DNA of 64,000 nt from Ilex aquifolium (lineage: Eukaryota; Streptophyta; Magnoliopsida; Aquifoliales; Aquifoliaceae). Position 1 is the stretch's first letter. Every line of letters starts with the position of its first letter. The DNA lies in contig OX637409.1 of NCBI GenBank assembly GCA_951799425.1, positions 11,132,960 to 11,196,959 of the forward strand. Direction: 5' to 3'. This document shows positions 1 to 10,934 of the stretch, piece after piece. A model generated the notes under the pieces. That model did no database searches, was not told where the DNA came from, and saw only the letters and a list, made by a program, of their open reading frames with translations. A program made the translations under genes and the position numbers.

Positions 1-3
1 TCC

Positions 4-3000
4 ATGGGACCACGGACTATGCTATCTTGGGATAACATTGTCTCCTTTTTCTTAAAAAAATTTTTCCCGGTTCATCGAACCACCTTTTTGAAAAAGGAAA
101 TCCAAAACTTTTCTGAAAAACCCAATGAGCAGTTTTATCAATGTTGGGACCGTTATAAGGATCTACTTCACTCCATACCACATCATGGTTTTAACTCATG
201 GCAATTGGTGACTTTCTTCTACGAAGGAATCACCCCAGACCATAGACAATTCATAGATATGATGTGCAATGGTGAATTCTTGAACAAAGATCCCGATGAG
301 GCCCTAGACTATTTTGGTACCCTCGCTGAAAAGGCACAAACTTGGGGTGTTCAGGATCCGGATGACATACCTAGGACAATGCCGGGTAGTAGTCAACCAC
401 CACGGGGGGGGATGTATGACTTAAAAGACCGTGAGGATCTACTTTCCCAAATTTTCAAATTGTCTAGGAAAGTGGATAGCCTTGAGGTGGAGAGGAGACG
501 AAATGTCTCTCATGTGTCAAGAGCCGAGGAGGTTTGTTCTGTTTGTGGTGGTGTCGAGCATTCCACATCGGAGTGTCCGAGCATCCCGGCACTTAAGGAG
601 GCATACCATGACCAAGTTAATGCCTTCAACCAACCAAGGCAATCATTTCCTCCAAATCCCAACACTTACAATTCGGGGTATCGTGATCACCCTAATTTCA
701 GTTGGAGGAATGAGAACCCCATTCCTTATGGCTCAAACACATATACACCTCCTGCACCTCCCAAGCAAGGTCCGTACCAATCCCAACATCAAGGTCAGGG
801 GCAAACTTCAAGCTCCCAATACCCACGGTCCAATCCACAAGGATACCAATCCAACCCTCCCCCACAGAATTTTTCCGGACAAGGCCCATCTAGTTCTTCC
901 AGCTACCAACCACCTCATAAACGGAGTCTAGAAGATGTGGTCCATGCCTTCATTCAAAGCCAAACCACCTTCAATAAGGACATTTCGGCCCAACTCACCA
1001 AGATCACCAATGCCATTGGGTTGTCTCAACAAGAGAAGGGAAAATTTCCCTCTCAACCCCAACAAAATCCCAAAGGTCAAAATGTGGTTGAGTTGGCCGA
1101 GACTTCCCAGGAGGGTTTTGAGCAACTCAAAGCTGTCACCACACTTAGGAGTGGTAAACAATTTGAAAAGATGGAGGTGCCAAAGTTGACACCAAAGGCT
1201 GCATTACCAAAAGAAAAAGAAATTGAGAGTGAGGCCAAAGAAAGTGAGGCCAAAGAAAGTGTGGTTGACAAGGGCGAGTCGAGTGAAAAGAGTGAGAGAG
1301 ATGGGGTTGATAAAGAACATGTGATTGATGATGGTTTATGTTTTCCTTCTATGCCCGCCCCTTTTCCCCATCGGTTGAAGCCACCTCTTAAGGTGGCTAA
1401 TTACTCTGACATTTTGGATTTGTTTAAGCAGGTAAAGATCAACATCCCGCTCCTGGATGCCATCAAGCAAATCCCGTCATGTGCCAAGATATTGAAAGAT
1501 CTATGCACGGTTAAAAGGAAGTTGAATGTCCGGAAGAAGGCATTTCTCACCGAACAAGTGAGCTCTATATTGAGGACCAACACTCCTCCAAAATTCAAGG
1601 ATCCCGGTTGTCCAACAATAGCCATCACCATCGGGAATTGCCGGGTTGAGCAAGCATTGCTTGACTTGGGGGCGAGCGTCAATCTTCTTCCTTACTCCAT
1701 GTACCAACAACTCAAGCTTGAAGAGTTGAAGCCCACCTCAGTTACACTTCAACTGGCGGGTCGGAGCATACGCACACCAAGGGGAGTAGTGGAAGATGTG
1801 CTTGTCCAAGTTGACAATTTTTACTTTCCAGTCGATTTTATTGTATTAGATACACACCCGGTTGCTAACCTTAATTCCCAAATCCCCGTTATTCTTGGAA
1901 GACCTTTCCTTGCTACCGCTAACGCTGTGATTAATTGCAGGAATGGTCTAATGAAGTTGGCTTTTGGGAACATGACCATGGAGCTGAATGTATTCAATTT
2001 AGCAAAACAACCCGGGGATGATGTGGAGGTGAACGAGATCAATAGAATCGACACTTTGATTGAGAAGCAAGTGGAATTAGAAGGGATGTTGGACTGCATG
2101 GAGGAGGATTTTGTTGAACTTGTAAAGTTAGATGAGGAAGAGAGCATGGAAGAGTTGAAAGGGGTAACAAAATGGATTCCCACCTTTGAGGAGTTGCCTA
2201 AGCAAGAGAAGAAGATTTTCCGATCGGAGGATCAAAAGCCAAATTTGGAGTTGAAGCTGTTACCCTCACACTTGAAGTATGCCTATCTTGGCAAGGGAGA
2301 TACATTTCCGGTGATCATTAGTTCCACATTGAACAATGAGCAAGAAAAAGAACTCTTGGAGGTTTTGAGAAGACACAAGGGAGCAATTGGGTGGACCATT
2401 GCGGATATCAAGGGAATAAGCCCTATTATTTGCACTCACCGCATTTACCTCGAGGAGGATGCAAGACCTTCCCGACAGCCTCAACGGAGATTGAACCCTC
2501 ATATGAAGGAGGTGGTGAGGGATGAGGTTCTAAAACTACTTGACGTGGGCATAATATTTCCAATTGCTGATAGTAAGTGGGTGAGCCCCACGCAAGTGGT
2601 GCCCAAGAAATCCGGAGTCACAGTGGTAGAAAATGAGGAAAATGAATTGATACCTACAAGAGTGATTACCGGATGGAGGGTGTGCATCGATTACAGGAAA
2701 TTGAACTCATGCACTAGGAAGGATCATTTCCCAATGCCGTTCCTTGATCAAGTGCTGGAGAGAGTAGCGGGGCACCTTTTCTACTGTTTCCTTGATGGAT
2801 ACTCCGGTTATAATCAGATTGAGATTGCCCTCGAAGACCAGGAGAAAACCACCTTTACATGCCCCTACGGTGCCTTTGCGTACCGGCGCATGCCGTTCGG
2901 ACTCTGTAATGATCCAGGAACTTTCCAAAGATGTATGATGGGCATTTTCAGTGATATGGTGGAGGAAATTGTGGAGGTGTTTATGGACGATTTCTCCGTA

Positions 3001-5160
3001 TTTGGTGATTCCTTCGACGGATGCTTAGGAAATTTGGAGAAAGTGTTGGGAAGATGTGAAGAAAAGGATCTTGTGCTCAATTGGGAGAAATGTCACTTTA
3101 TGGTGACGGAAGGGATTGTGTTGGGGCACATAGTATCGGCAAGGGGCATTGAAGTGGACAAATCCAAGGTGGAGGCCATCTCCAACCTTCCTACGCCGAC
3201 AACCATCAAGGGAATCCGGTCATTTTTGGGCCATGCAGGTTTCTATCGCCGGTTCATTCAAAATTTTAGTGCATTGGCCCGACCCCTGACCAATTTACTG
3301 TCAAAGGATGTTCCCTTTGAGTGGTCGCATGAGTGTGAGGCGTCTTTTCAGAAACTAAAGAGCACGCTTGTCACGCCTCCTATCATGCAACCACCCAATT
3401 GGGATCTACCCTTCGAGCTTATGTGCGACGCAAGTGACTACGCGGTCGGTGCAGTGCTTGGTCAGAGGAAGGACAATCGACCGCATGTTATACACTACGC
3501 TAGCAAAACACTTAATGAGGCTCAAATGAATTACACTACCACTGAAAAGGAATTGCTAGCTGTAGTGTTTGCTCTTGATAAATTCCGTTCATATATCATT
3601 GGTTCACCTATTGTTATCTTCACTGACCATTCTGCCTTAAAGTACTTGTTATCTAAGCAGGATGCGAAGCCAAGACTCATTAGGTGGATCCTCCTCCTAC
3701 AAGAATTTGATTTGACTATTAAAGACAAGAAGGGAGTTGAGAATGTTGTGGCGGATCACTTATCCCGGCTGGTGGCACAAGAGACAAATGAGCACATCCT
3801 TATCCCAGACTCTTTCCCTGATGAGCAGTTATTGTCCATTCATTCTCATTGTCCTTGGTATGCTGACATTTGCAATTATCTTGCAACAGGACAAATTCCA
3901 CCACATTGGAGCCCTGAGGATAAAAGGAGATTTATGGCCGACGTGAAGTACTTCTACTTCGATAATCCGTATATGTTCAAGTATTGTCTGGACCAGATCA
4001 TGAGGCGATGCGTGCCTGAAACCGAACAGCGGAACGTCTTGGCTTTCTGTCATTCCCAAGCCTGTGGTGGGCATTTCTCTGCTAAGAAGACCTCAGCCAA
4101 GATTCTCCAATCAGGTTTCTACTGGCCTTCTCTGATTAAGGATTGCATTTCATTTTGCAAAGAATGTGATAGATGCCAACGTTTGGGTAGCGTGACCCAA
4201 AGGAATATGATGCCCCTCTCCCCTGTACTTGTGATAGAAATATTCGATTGTTGGGGCATCGATTTCATGGGTCCCTTCCCTATGTCGTTTGGCTATCTAT
4301 ACATTCTGCTGGCAGTGGACTACGTGTCCAAATGGGTGGAGGCTATCCCGACAAAGACTAATGACCACCGGGTTGTAGTCAAGTTCTTGAAAGAGAACAT
4401 TTTTTCGAGGTTCGGGATGCCTCGTGCTTTGATTAGTGACGGTGGATCACACTTTTGTAACAGGCCAGTTGCATCGTTAGTGTTCAAATATGGCGTTACA
4501 CATAAAGTATCCACCGCTTATCACCCACAAACAAATGGCCAAGCCGAGCTAGCCAATAGGGAGATCAAGACCATCCTTGAGAAAACAGTCAACCCCAATA
4601 GGAAGGATTGGTCTGAGAGATTGATTGATGCCCTGTGGGCATATCGTACTGCCTACAAGACAGTTTTGGGCATGTCCCCCTATCGGCTTGTCTATGGAAA
4701 GGCTTGCCATCTGCCGGTAGAAATGGAACACAAGGCCTATTGGGCCATCAAGACTCTAAATTTCAATATGAGAATGGCGGGTAAACATAGGATGTTGGAA
4801 ATGAATGAATTGGAAGAGATTCGGCGGGATGCATACGAGAGTTCAAAAATTTCAAAGGAACGGGCGAAAATCTTTCATGATAACTCCATAGTGAGGAAAT
4901 CATTCGAGCCTGGGCAAAAGGTACTCTTGTATAATTCCCGCCTCTCCATATTTCCCGGAAAGTTAAGATCCCGTTGGGATGGCCCCTATCTTGTCAAGGT
5001 GGCCTACCCCAATGGAGCTGTTGAGATCACCAACCTCAAAGATGGCCAAACATTCAAGGTCAATGGCCAAAGACTTAAGCCATTCTTTGAGGGCTTTGAA
5101 AACCAAGTGGTGGAGGAAGAGTTAACCGACCCGGTATATCCGGACGTGGTTGAGGAATAA
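4..5160 (+). CDS. Athila-type gag-pol polyprotein (N-terminus outside window)
   Basis: The polyprotein makes the capsid-like gag and the enzymes for reverse transcription and integration. The open frame has 1718 codons in the window. Domains in order: gag core (about residues 1-110, retrotransposon gag family); a C-X2-C-X4-H-X4-C zinc knuckle near residue 178; a long Q/P/S-rich linker; aspartic protease with [12 protein letters not shown] near 550 and ILGRPFLA near 630; reverse transcriptase from about 830, with FMDDFSVFG near 992 as the YXDD-type site; RNase H with CDASDYAVG near 1140 and TDHSALKYL near 1208; integrase with an HHCC zinc region near 1350-1395 and catalytic region [16 protein letters not shown] and [10 protein letters not shown] near 1418-1510; and a C-terminal RWDGPYLV segment. 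No chromodomain follows. The frame enters from the left edge, so the methionine at base 4 is internal: copy B has about 240 more residues upstream. Confidence 0.93.
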   Translation: MGPRTMLSWDNIVSFFLKKFFPVHRTTFLKKEIQNFSEKPNEQFYQCWDRYKDLLHSIPHHGFNSWQLVTFFYEGITPDHRQFIDMMCNGEFLNKDPDEALDYFGTLAEKAQTWGVQDPDDIPRTMPGSSQPPRGGMYDLKDREDLLSQIFKLSRKVDSLEVERRRNVSHVSRAEEVCSVCGGVEHSTSECPSIPALKEAYHDQVNAFNQPRQSFPPNPNTYNSGYRDHPNFSWRNENPIPYGSNTYTPPAPPKQGPYQSQHQGQGQTSSSQYPRSNPQGYQSNPPPQNFSGQGPSSSSSYQPPHKRSLEDVVHAFIQSQTTFNKDISAQLTKITNAIGLSQQEKGKFPSQPQQNPKGQNVVELAETSQEGFEQLKAVTTLRSGKQFEKMEVPKLTPKAALPKEKEIESEAKESEAKESVVDKGESSEKSERDGVDKEHVIDDGLCFPSMPAPFPHRLKPPLKVANYSDILDLFKQVKINIPLLDAIKQIPSCAKILKDLCTVKRKLNVRKKAFLTEQVSSILRTNTPPKFKDPGCPTIAITIGNCRVEQALLDLGASVNLLPYSMYQQLKLEELKPTSVTLQLAGRSIRTPRGVVEDVLVQVDNFYFPVDFIVLDTHPVANLNSQIPVILGRPFLATANAVINCRNGLMKLAFGNMTMELNVFNLAKQPGDDVEVNEINRIDTLIEKQVELEGMLDCMEEDFVELVKLDEEESMEELKGVTKWIPTFEELPKQEKKIFRSEDQKPNLELKLLPSHLKYAYLGKGDTFPVIISSTLNNEQEKELLEVLRRHKGAIGWTIADIKGISPIICTHRIYLEEDARPSRQPQRRLNPHMKEVVRDEVLKLLDVGIIFPIADSKWVSPTQVVPKKSGVTVVENEENELIPTRVITGWRVCIDYRKLNSCTRKDHFPMPFLDQVLERVAGHLFYCFLDGYSGYNQIEIALEDQEKTTFTCPYGAFAYRRMPFGLCNDPGTFQRCMMGIFSDMVEEIVEVFMDDFSVFGDSFDGCLGNLEKVLGRCEEKDLVLNWEKCHFMVTEGIVLGHIVSARGIEVDKSKVEAISNLPTPTTIKGIRSFLGHAGFYRRFIQNFSALARPLTNLLSKDVPFEWSHECEASFQKLKSTLVTPPIMQPPNWDLPFELMCDASDYAVGAVLGQRKDNRPHVIHYASKTLNEAQMNYTTTEKELLAVVFALDKFRSYIIGSPIVIFTDHSALKYLLSKQDAKPRLIRWILLLQEFDLTIKDKKGVENVVADHLSRLVAQETNEHILIPDSFPDEQLLSIHSHCPWYADICNYLATGQIPPHWSPEDKRRFMADVKYFYFDNPYMFKYCLDQIMRRCVPETEQRNVLAFCHSQACGGHFSAKKTSAKILQSGFYWPSLIKDCISFCKECDRCQRLGSVTQRNMMPLSPVLVIEIFDCWGIDFMGPFPMSFGYLYILLAVDYVSKWVEAIPTKTNDHRVVVKFLKENIFSRFGMPRALISDGGSHFCNRPVASLVFKYGVTHKVSTAYHPQTNGQAELANREIKTILEKTVNPNRKDWSERLIDALWAYRTAYKTVLGMSPYRLVYGKACHLPVEMEHKAYWAIKTLNFNMRMAGKHRMLEMNELEEIRRDAYESSKISKERAKIFHDNSIVRKSFEPGQKVLLYNSRLSIFPGKLRSRWDGPYLVKVAYPNGAVEITNLKDGQTFKVNGQRLKPFFEGFENQVVEEELTDPVYPDVVEE

Positions 5161-5389
5161 CAATTGGTCCCTTGTTCGCATGTACAGTTTCTTTTATTTT
5201 ATTTATGTCATGTTTTTTATTTAATGTTACTTACTTGTTGTTGGTGTATAGCTTTGTTTTTCTCTTGAATCCAGATCTTGGTGCTTTTGTCAAAAGCGCA
5301 ATTGCGAGGTGTTCTCTTACCCTATTTATCCTTTATTGTCTTCCATTGCATACTATATCCTTTTGTTGCATTGAGGACAATGCATGATT

Positions 5390-5408
5390 CAAGTTGGGGG
5401 GTGAGGTG
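5390..5408 (+). promoter_or_regulatory. Internal polypurine-tract-like sequence
   Basis: The sequence CAAGTTGGGGGGTG occurs 230 bp after the pol stop and is repeated exactly at the true 3' polypurine tract before the LTR (9134-9147). B has the same block at the same place. It could act as a second plus-strand primer or mark a former LTR junction. Confidence 0.55.
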
Positions 5409-7209
5409 CATCATTTGTATGTTACACCAAGGTTGCTGGGAAGTATTCTGCTTTTGTCGCATTAGTACAAAATATGTGAGAAATTTTGAAATTTTTTGAT
5501 GAAAAATACCTTTAAGTTGATCTGTATTCCCTTATGAAGCGAGTATGAACTGGATGACATGTTGATCGTTGCTGTGAACCTTGTGCACATGAGCTTACTA
5601 TAGAAATGGATCCTATGCATAAGTATCACATATGTATTGATTTTCGAACTCATCTGTATGTGATTTCTGAATTTGTAATTTCAGTGATTTACGGGTTGGA
5701 TTCATGTTTTAAGCTTGACATAAGTAGTGGAGATGAGTAAAGACCCATGAGAGTTTTAGTGCCAAACCTTTTTGGAGGGAACTTACGTTTACTCAAAGAA
5801 CATTTTTTTTGATATCAAGTTTGTTCAATAGTCTCATTATGCTTGTTTTGGTTGGTTGCATTTGGTTAGTAGACTGATTTTTCTTGATCATGTAATGCTT
5901 CCCCCATGTGGACCTGGAAGTGATCTTAAGCCATTGTTGAATATGTTGAGCCTTAGCCCTTTTTCTTGAGGAAATTTTATCCCTAGTGCCGTGATTGAGC
6001 CCATTTTAAAATTCGTTTCTATGCCACACATTTGACCAAGCCAATGCAAGATGATAAAAATCTACCTCACCGTGGTTGTTCCTAGAACTGAATATGAGTG
6101 AGTGCAAAAGAGAAGAAAGTATGGTGTGGAAACTCCAACAAAAGGGATGAATGATTTGAAACTCAAAGAGTTGAATGAAAATCCAAGAAAAGGAGAAAAA
6201 GGGGTGAAAAGAATAAAGAGTGATCAAAAGAAAAGGAAGATGTTAAGAAGAATAAAGAAAATAAACAAGGGGTGTGGTGATGGTGAGAAAAATCAAAATC
6301 CCATAAAAGGGAAGTGTTTTTCTAAGACTAATGTCTCTCACTCGGAACAACCTTCTTTGTTATCCTAAATCCTTCATTTCTTTTACCTATATATCACCCC
6401 AAGGCCCCATTATAACCTTTAAAAGTCCTAGGTGATCTAGAGAAGCATGGGAGGTGCATAAATTCAAAGAAAATGATAAGTTGTGTCTTACTACCTAATG
6501 CACTAGCATCCTATTCACGAGACTATGCCAAGGTCGCTTTATTTCTACATATGAACTTCATTTTTGGATTACATGTGAACACCTTGTTTTTGAATACAAG
6601 ATTCTACGTCACATGTACACATGGAGTGCATACCAGGATAGCTTGAGTGCATTTATTGTTTAAGAGTGTTCCTTGGTGAGTTTTTGCATTGAAACTGGGT
6701 TGTCTAGCTTTTCAAATATGAATTCAATTTGTAAATCCCTAAATTACTTGTTTAATTCATTTGCACACAAGTTGGAAATTAATATGGTAAGTGCATACTT
6801 TAGCCTAGCATCTACGACTATACTTTTGTTCATGTTTACTTAGTTCTAGTCATATGAGGAATGTGTTAGAAGTGCCATACTTGCAAGAATGAGGGAATAT
6901 TTCTCAAATTTTGATATTTGAAAAGATTTGGTATTGCTCAAATGTTAATTAGTGATTTGCATGTTGGGTATTTATTTTGATAATGAAAGTTAGAAATTCA
7001 CCCACTATACATTGAAGGCATCAAAGTTGTAAATCACATTGCAATTTCGGTAATGAATTGGGCATAATTATTCGAACTGTGGTTTGCAAGTGGATTAGAT
7101 GTTTAGGGTGGAGTGGAGGTCATGAAAAGAGTGTTAGAATGCATAAGGGAGATCCTAAGAGAGAGTGGAATGGAAGTGAAATGACTGTAGGGACATTTTG
7201 GAATTAAGG

Positions 7210-7294
7210 CAGCAACTACCGCTCGACTACCGGTAGCCAATTGCTTCTGGTGTAGCAGCTACCGGTAGTAAGTGAACGAGCTACCGGTAGCCGA
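7210..7294 (+). repeat. Palindromic CCGG-core module upstream of ORF2 (element A)
   Basis: It contains three ACCGGT-centred palindromes: 7227-7236, 7259-7268 and 7280-7291 (GCTACCGGTAGC). The block is one repeat unit plus a terminal segment. The same terminal segment and three tandem units lie in the LTR at 9384-9552. It sits about 300 bp upstream of the ORF2 start. Confidence 0.85.
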
Positions 7295-7585
7295 TGGTCA
7301 GAACGCCTGAAATTAGGGTTTTTAATTGGGGTTTTTCGGAGAGACTCTTTAGTATCCTCATTTCAATACATTGAACCCATTCCAAATCCCTCTCACCCAT
7401 AACCCCCCTAGATACCCAAACCGTTCCCTTTCCCCATTCATCTATAAATTCCTAACCATAGAACTGCGAATTTGGAGTTTCTCCTTCAAGATTCAAAGCC
7501 TCTGTTTTTCCGAAACCTTGGGCCAGCCAAAAATCTCTCAAACCCACCCCCCTCTTCTCAGTTGCAGACTCACAGAATCATCCCT

Positions 7586-8836
7586 ATGGCTCGTACCAAA
7601 CGTCCAGGACCAAGTTCCCCACAACCCTCAGTGGCACCCAATCGAAAGAGAAGTGGGGAAGGTTCAAGTGCTCAAAGGGCGGAGCAAAGAAAAAAGGCAA
7701 GGAATGAGGCTAGGGATCAGTTTATTAACGAGAAAAATGTGACTTGTGAAAGGGCTGTGCGTAAGAGATCTTTGGGTGTGGATCATGTGGTGGTGAAGAC
7801 CATTGAAGCTCTTGGAATGACATTTTGGTTCAAAGAGGTGAGTGGTTTCAATTTGCCTCAATGCCGAGAGTTTTACCAAAGACTCAAGGTGGCGAATGAG
7901 GATGAGAATATTTTGAAAACAAACGTGCGAGGGAAGAGTTTTGAAGTGACTCCCGAAGTGATTGCTACTCTGTTGGAGTACCAACAGCCACCTCCCTCCA
8001 CTTCGATTTATCCGGATAATGTCAAAAATGCCATACCTATTCAGGACTATGTGAGTTCAATGTATGTTGACCCAACACAGTTTAAGGGAACAGTCCATTC
8101 TGGGGGCCTTAAGCATGAATTTGGTTTGATGAATAAAATCCTTCACTACAATCTGTTTCCAAAGGGATCAGAAATGACACCAAATGTGGAGAAGTTGGGT
8201 CTCTTGGATGCAGTGATGACGGGGAAGAAGTTGAATATCGCACTTTTCATCTGGGAGGTAATGAAGGATTTCGCCGAGACTGACCGTCCAAGGGCGAATC
8301 TCCCTTATGGAAATTTGGTGACTCGCATGTGTAACCATTTCAAGGTAAAAGGAATTGTTTCTGATAAAATCACCCCTCCGGAGACTGGAACCATTGGGCA
8401 AGCTAGTAGCATGAAGAGGACTGCCATGACCCGAGCCGAGCGTGCTAGACCTTCAGGTCCAGGGTCATCTAGTGCAGGACCGCCTGGTGAGGGCCCATCT
8501 GAGTCGAGGCCATCCACTGCTATGCCAGAAAGCCTCATTTCTCGCCGTCTGGATTCACTGGAGGGTACTGTGCTGGGAATGGAAGCTGTTATGCAGGGGA
8601 TGGCAGTGATGATGAAAGATCTATATGTGCATACCTTTCCCGGGAGGTCTATACCGGAAGGGCTCGCACCTCCTGCTTATAGTCCCCCTAGAGCTAGGCC
8701 CTCCACGTCCCCAGTGGTGGAAGATGATGATGAATATGAATCCAATGAGAACAGGGAGGGTGATGATGATGACGTGTCTGGGGATGATTCTGGGGAGGAA
8801 GGAAGTGGTGATGAGGGGAATGAAGATGAGGGTTAG
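7586..8836 (+). CDS. Athila ORF2 protein, 'putative plant transposon protein' family
   Basis: A 416-residue protein downstream of pol, in the place often called env-like. I chose the start at 7586 because MARTKRP is shared with copy B; an in-frame ATG at 7472 adds 38 residues not matched there. Layout: basic N-terminus (MARTKRP, then RKRSGEGSS and AQRAEQRKKAR, a likely bipartite nuclear signal); conserved core at about 40-260, with FWFKEVSGFNLPQCREFYQ, VRGKSFEVTPEVIATLL, HSGGLKHEFGLMNKILHYNL and LPYGNLVTRMCNHFKVKGI; a P/S-rich linker; and a tail of almost only D, E, G, S and N. The core resembles the family I recall as 'putative plant transposon protein' (Pfam PF20167). I see no signal peptide or membrane span, which argues against an envelope role. 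The function is unknown to me; a nuclear or nucleic-acid role is inference. Confidence 0.8.
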   Translation: MARTKRPGPSSPQPSVAPNRKRSGEGSSAQRAEQRKKARNEARDQFINEKNVTCERAVRKRSLGVDHVVVKTIEALGMTFWFKEVSGFNLPQCREFYQRLKVANEDENILKTNVRGKSFEVTPEVIATLLEYQQPPPSTSIYPDNVKNAIPIQDYVSSMYVDPTQFKGTVHSGGLKHEFGLMNKILHYNLFPKGSEMTPNVEKLGLLDAVMTGKKLNIALFIWEVMKDFAETDRPRANLPYGNLVTRMCNHFKVKGIVSDKITPPETGTIGQASSMKRTAMTRAERARPSGPGSSSAGPPGEGPSESRPSTAMPESLISRRLDSLEGTVLGMEAVMQGMAVMMKDLYVHTFPGRSIPEGLAPPAYSPPRARPSTSPVVEDDDEYESNENREGDDDDVSGDDSGEEGSGDEGNEDEG

Positions 8837-9147
8837 GGTCCATTGAGTTCCCTTGTTTTGTGTTCTTAGGTTGTTTGTCCTGATGGAGTCAGTGGGTCAA
8901 TAGAAGGAGCCATGTTAGGTTGTTTTGTCTCTTTTTGAAACCTAACCCTATGTACTCCAAGTTTAATTTTGATCTATTAAAGAAAACCACAGTTTGAATT
9001 TAGTTTGCCCTTGTTCATTTCTAAAATTGCAATTTGATTTCTTATGTTTTGATTGATCAAAGAATAGATTGTGGGAATGATTGTTTGTATCATAATGCTG
9101 CGTGCTAAAACTTTGCTAGGGACTAGCAAAGCTCAAGTTGGGGGGTG
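8837..9147 (+). other. 3' untranslated region and polypurine tract of element A
   Basis: About 310 bp between the ORF2 stop and the LTR. It ends in CAAGTTGGGGGGTG (9134-9147), the expected plus-strand primer immediately before the LTR start TGATTCGCAC. No coding sequence is seen. Confidence 0.8.
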
Positions 9148-10894
9148 TGATTCGCACCAAACTTTGTATATGTTGTTGTGCAAATCATCTCGGTTTAATT
9201 GATTTTTGGAGATTATATTGATGAGAGTTGCGTCAATTGAGCACTTTTTGGTAATCTGTGATTTTTGCAGTTGAACAATGCAAATGTCGACTTTTTCAAG
9301 CACTCTAAAACAAAGCTTTGATGAATGGAGATAGGGGCTAGCCTTGATGTTGGATTAAAAGAAGAAGGAAGAAAAAAACCAGACAGCTACCGCACAGCTA
9401 CCGGTAGCTGATTGCTACTGGAGTTGCAGCTACCGCACAGCTACCGATAGCTGATTGCTACTGGAGTTGCAGCTACCGCACAGATACCGGTAGCCGATTG
9501 CTACTGGAGTTGCAGCTACCGGTAGTCAGTGCACGAGCTACCGGTAGCCGAGGCTGTTTCATCCAAATTCTGCTGGGTTGTTCCTGATGCCTCAAGGGCC
9601 CCACCATCTAGCCTCCCTCACTCCTCTGACTCGTCCAACATAGAGAACATCCCTCCTTGTCTTTCTTCTTGGACTTTGGAGCCATGACATTAATTGAAGA
9701 AAGAGAAAATGAGAGCTGCTGGGTGTGCAGACCTGCTCTGCACACCTCTGTCATTCCCTTTCCATGCTACACTCTACTGCAGGGAGTCACTGCAGGAGCT
9801 ACAGGAGTGACCAGGCACGTTTTTGAGAAACAAAAGTTCTCCAAGGAAGGAAGGAGGTGGAGGAATTATTCATTCAGCATATTTTTGAATAGGGTTTGAG
9901 AGAGAGAAACTCTGGGCGGAGAAGACGATGAACAGTAGTTTTTAGAGAGAGAAAGTTGTGATTTTTGTATTTTCTTCTACTGCATTTATTTTGTAACCTT
10001 GAGTAAGGATCTCAGTAGTTCATTGAATGCCATGAATGCCATGAATGTTGTTTTCCCTTCATGTTTGGATAGTTGAATGCTCATTTAATATTTCACCATT
10101 AATGCTTCAATTTCTTCACCTTCATATCTATGTAATGGGTTTAAATACATGTTCTTTTAGCTCATAACTTCTTACACTTAGTAGCTTTAGAAGTTCATAG
10201 ACTTGCAATGCACTTCCATTATATAGTCATTTCCATTCCAAGTATGAGTAGCTAAATCCTCTAGTTGGCAAGACCAAGAGGGATCCCCTTTGGGGATTCC
10301 ATTTCAACTCTTTCTCCTCTTTCCCTTTAGAGTCAAATGGTTCGTTTTGACCGGATAGAAGATGGATGAATCGATGAGTCTTTGATAAACCGTAGGCGTA
10401 GTCACGGTTTATGCTTAGATACTCATCGGTATCATCCTCGGCTTTCCGTGATTCAAGCGTTCATTCATGCTCAATCGGAGGAGTGATTTGAGTTGAGGTG
10501 GTATACCCATTGGAGTGATCTCTTGGAATTGCCAACACTTGTTTTTATCATTACATTTTCATTAGCATACACTTCACCAATCAACTCTTAAGACAAAAGA
10601 TTTTACATTTCCGTGTTTCACCAAATCATTTCAATCTTGATTCACTACCTTCTCTGTGGATACGACCTTGGAATACTCTTCCAAGTTACTCACAACACAC
10701 GAAAGTCTCCTTGCGATTGGGGAGCATTTTTGTGCATACATTCCCATATTTACATCGTCCCATGTCCCTTTCCTCATTGCCCTTTCTTTTGACACCATCC
10801 CTAGGGGAAGAAACTCTTCTCCCCCGTTCATACATTGCATACATTGAGGGATAGTAATTAGGGGTTAGGAAAGGTATCGTTTTTCTGACAATCA
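9148..10894 (+). repeat. 3' LTR of element A (1747 bp)
   Basis: It begins TGATTCGCACCAAACTTTG directly after the polypurine tract and ends GACAATCA. Both ends match the LTRs of B and I (TGATTAGCAC...CAATCA in element sense). The downstream third carries the segment CTCCTTGCGATTGGGGAGCA, conserved in A, B and I. The 43-bp palindromic repeats lie about 240-400 bp from the start, the expected U3 region. The flank after the LTR is CCAAC. Confidence 0.88.
9384..9552 (+). repeat. Three 43-bp tandem units plus terminal segment with GCTACCGGTAGC palindromes
   Basis: Units start at 9384, 9427 and 9470, each beginning CAGCTACCGCACAG and holding one ACCGGT-type palindrome (one copy is degenerate). A closing segment at 9513-9552 has two more. 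The closing segment matches the one at 7256-7294 except for a few bases, so the LTR version is an expanded form of the internal one. Confidence 0.88.
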
Positions 10895-10934
10895 CCAACT
10901 ACACACAAAATTCCTATACTAGCACAAGAACTCC

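Larger units (their letters stand above)
5161..7585 (+). other. Pol-to-ORF2 spacer of element A
   Basis: About 2.4 kb without a convincing coding region. It holds an internal copy of the polypurine tract sequence (5390-5408), a very purine-rich stretch (about 6095-6330) and a palindromic repeat module (7210-7294). The homologous spacer of B (12126-14535) can be followed by eye over most of its length in the same order, including the purine-rich tract. A non-coding region this long staying alignable suggests use as leader, promoter or RNA structure. The leader just before ORF2 (about 7330-7585) is C-rich and lacks upstream ATGs in a long frame. Confidence 0.7.
1..10894 (+). mobile_element. Element A: Athila-type Ty3/gypsy retrotransposon, 5' end outside window
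   Basis: Order seen: gag-pol (4-5160), a 2.4-kb non-coding spacer, a second ORF (7586-8836), a polypurine tract (9134-9147) and a 3' LTR (9148-10894). The long pol-to-LTR region with an extra ORF, and a pol without chromodomain, fit the Athila lineage. Both coding regions are open across the window, so this copy looks whole here and is probably the youngest of the nested set on the left. Its 5' LTR and about 240 codons of gag lie left of base 1, judged from the related copy B. The five bases after the LTR are CCAAC; the matching target duplication should sit just outside the unseen 5' LTR. A appears to be inserted in element B. Confidence 0.9.

Noticed and set aside
6102-6368. Lys/Arg-rich 88-residue frame in the spacer of A as a gene
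   Set aside because: It only reflects the purine-rich tract. The homologous tract in B does not keep the same reading.
7586-8836. ORF2 as a retroviral-type envelope gene
   Set aside because: No signal peptide, membrane span, cysteine pattern or cleavage site. The protein is basic then acidic and looks soluble.
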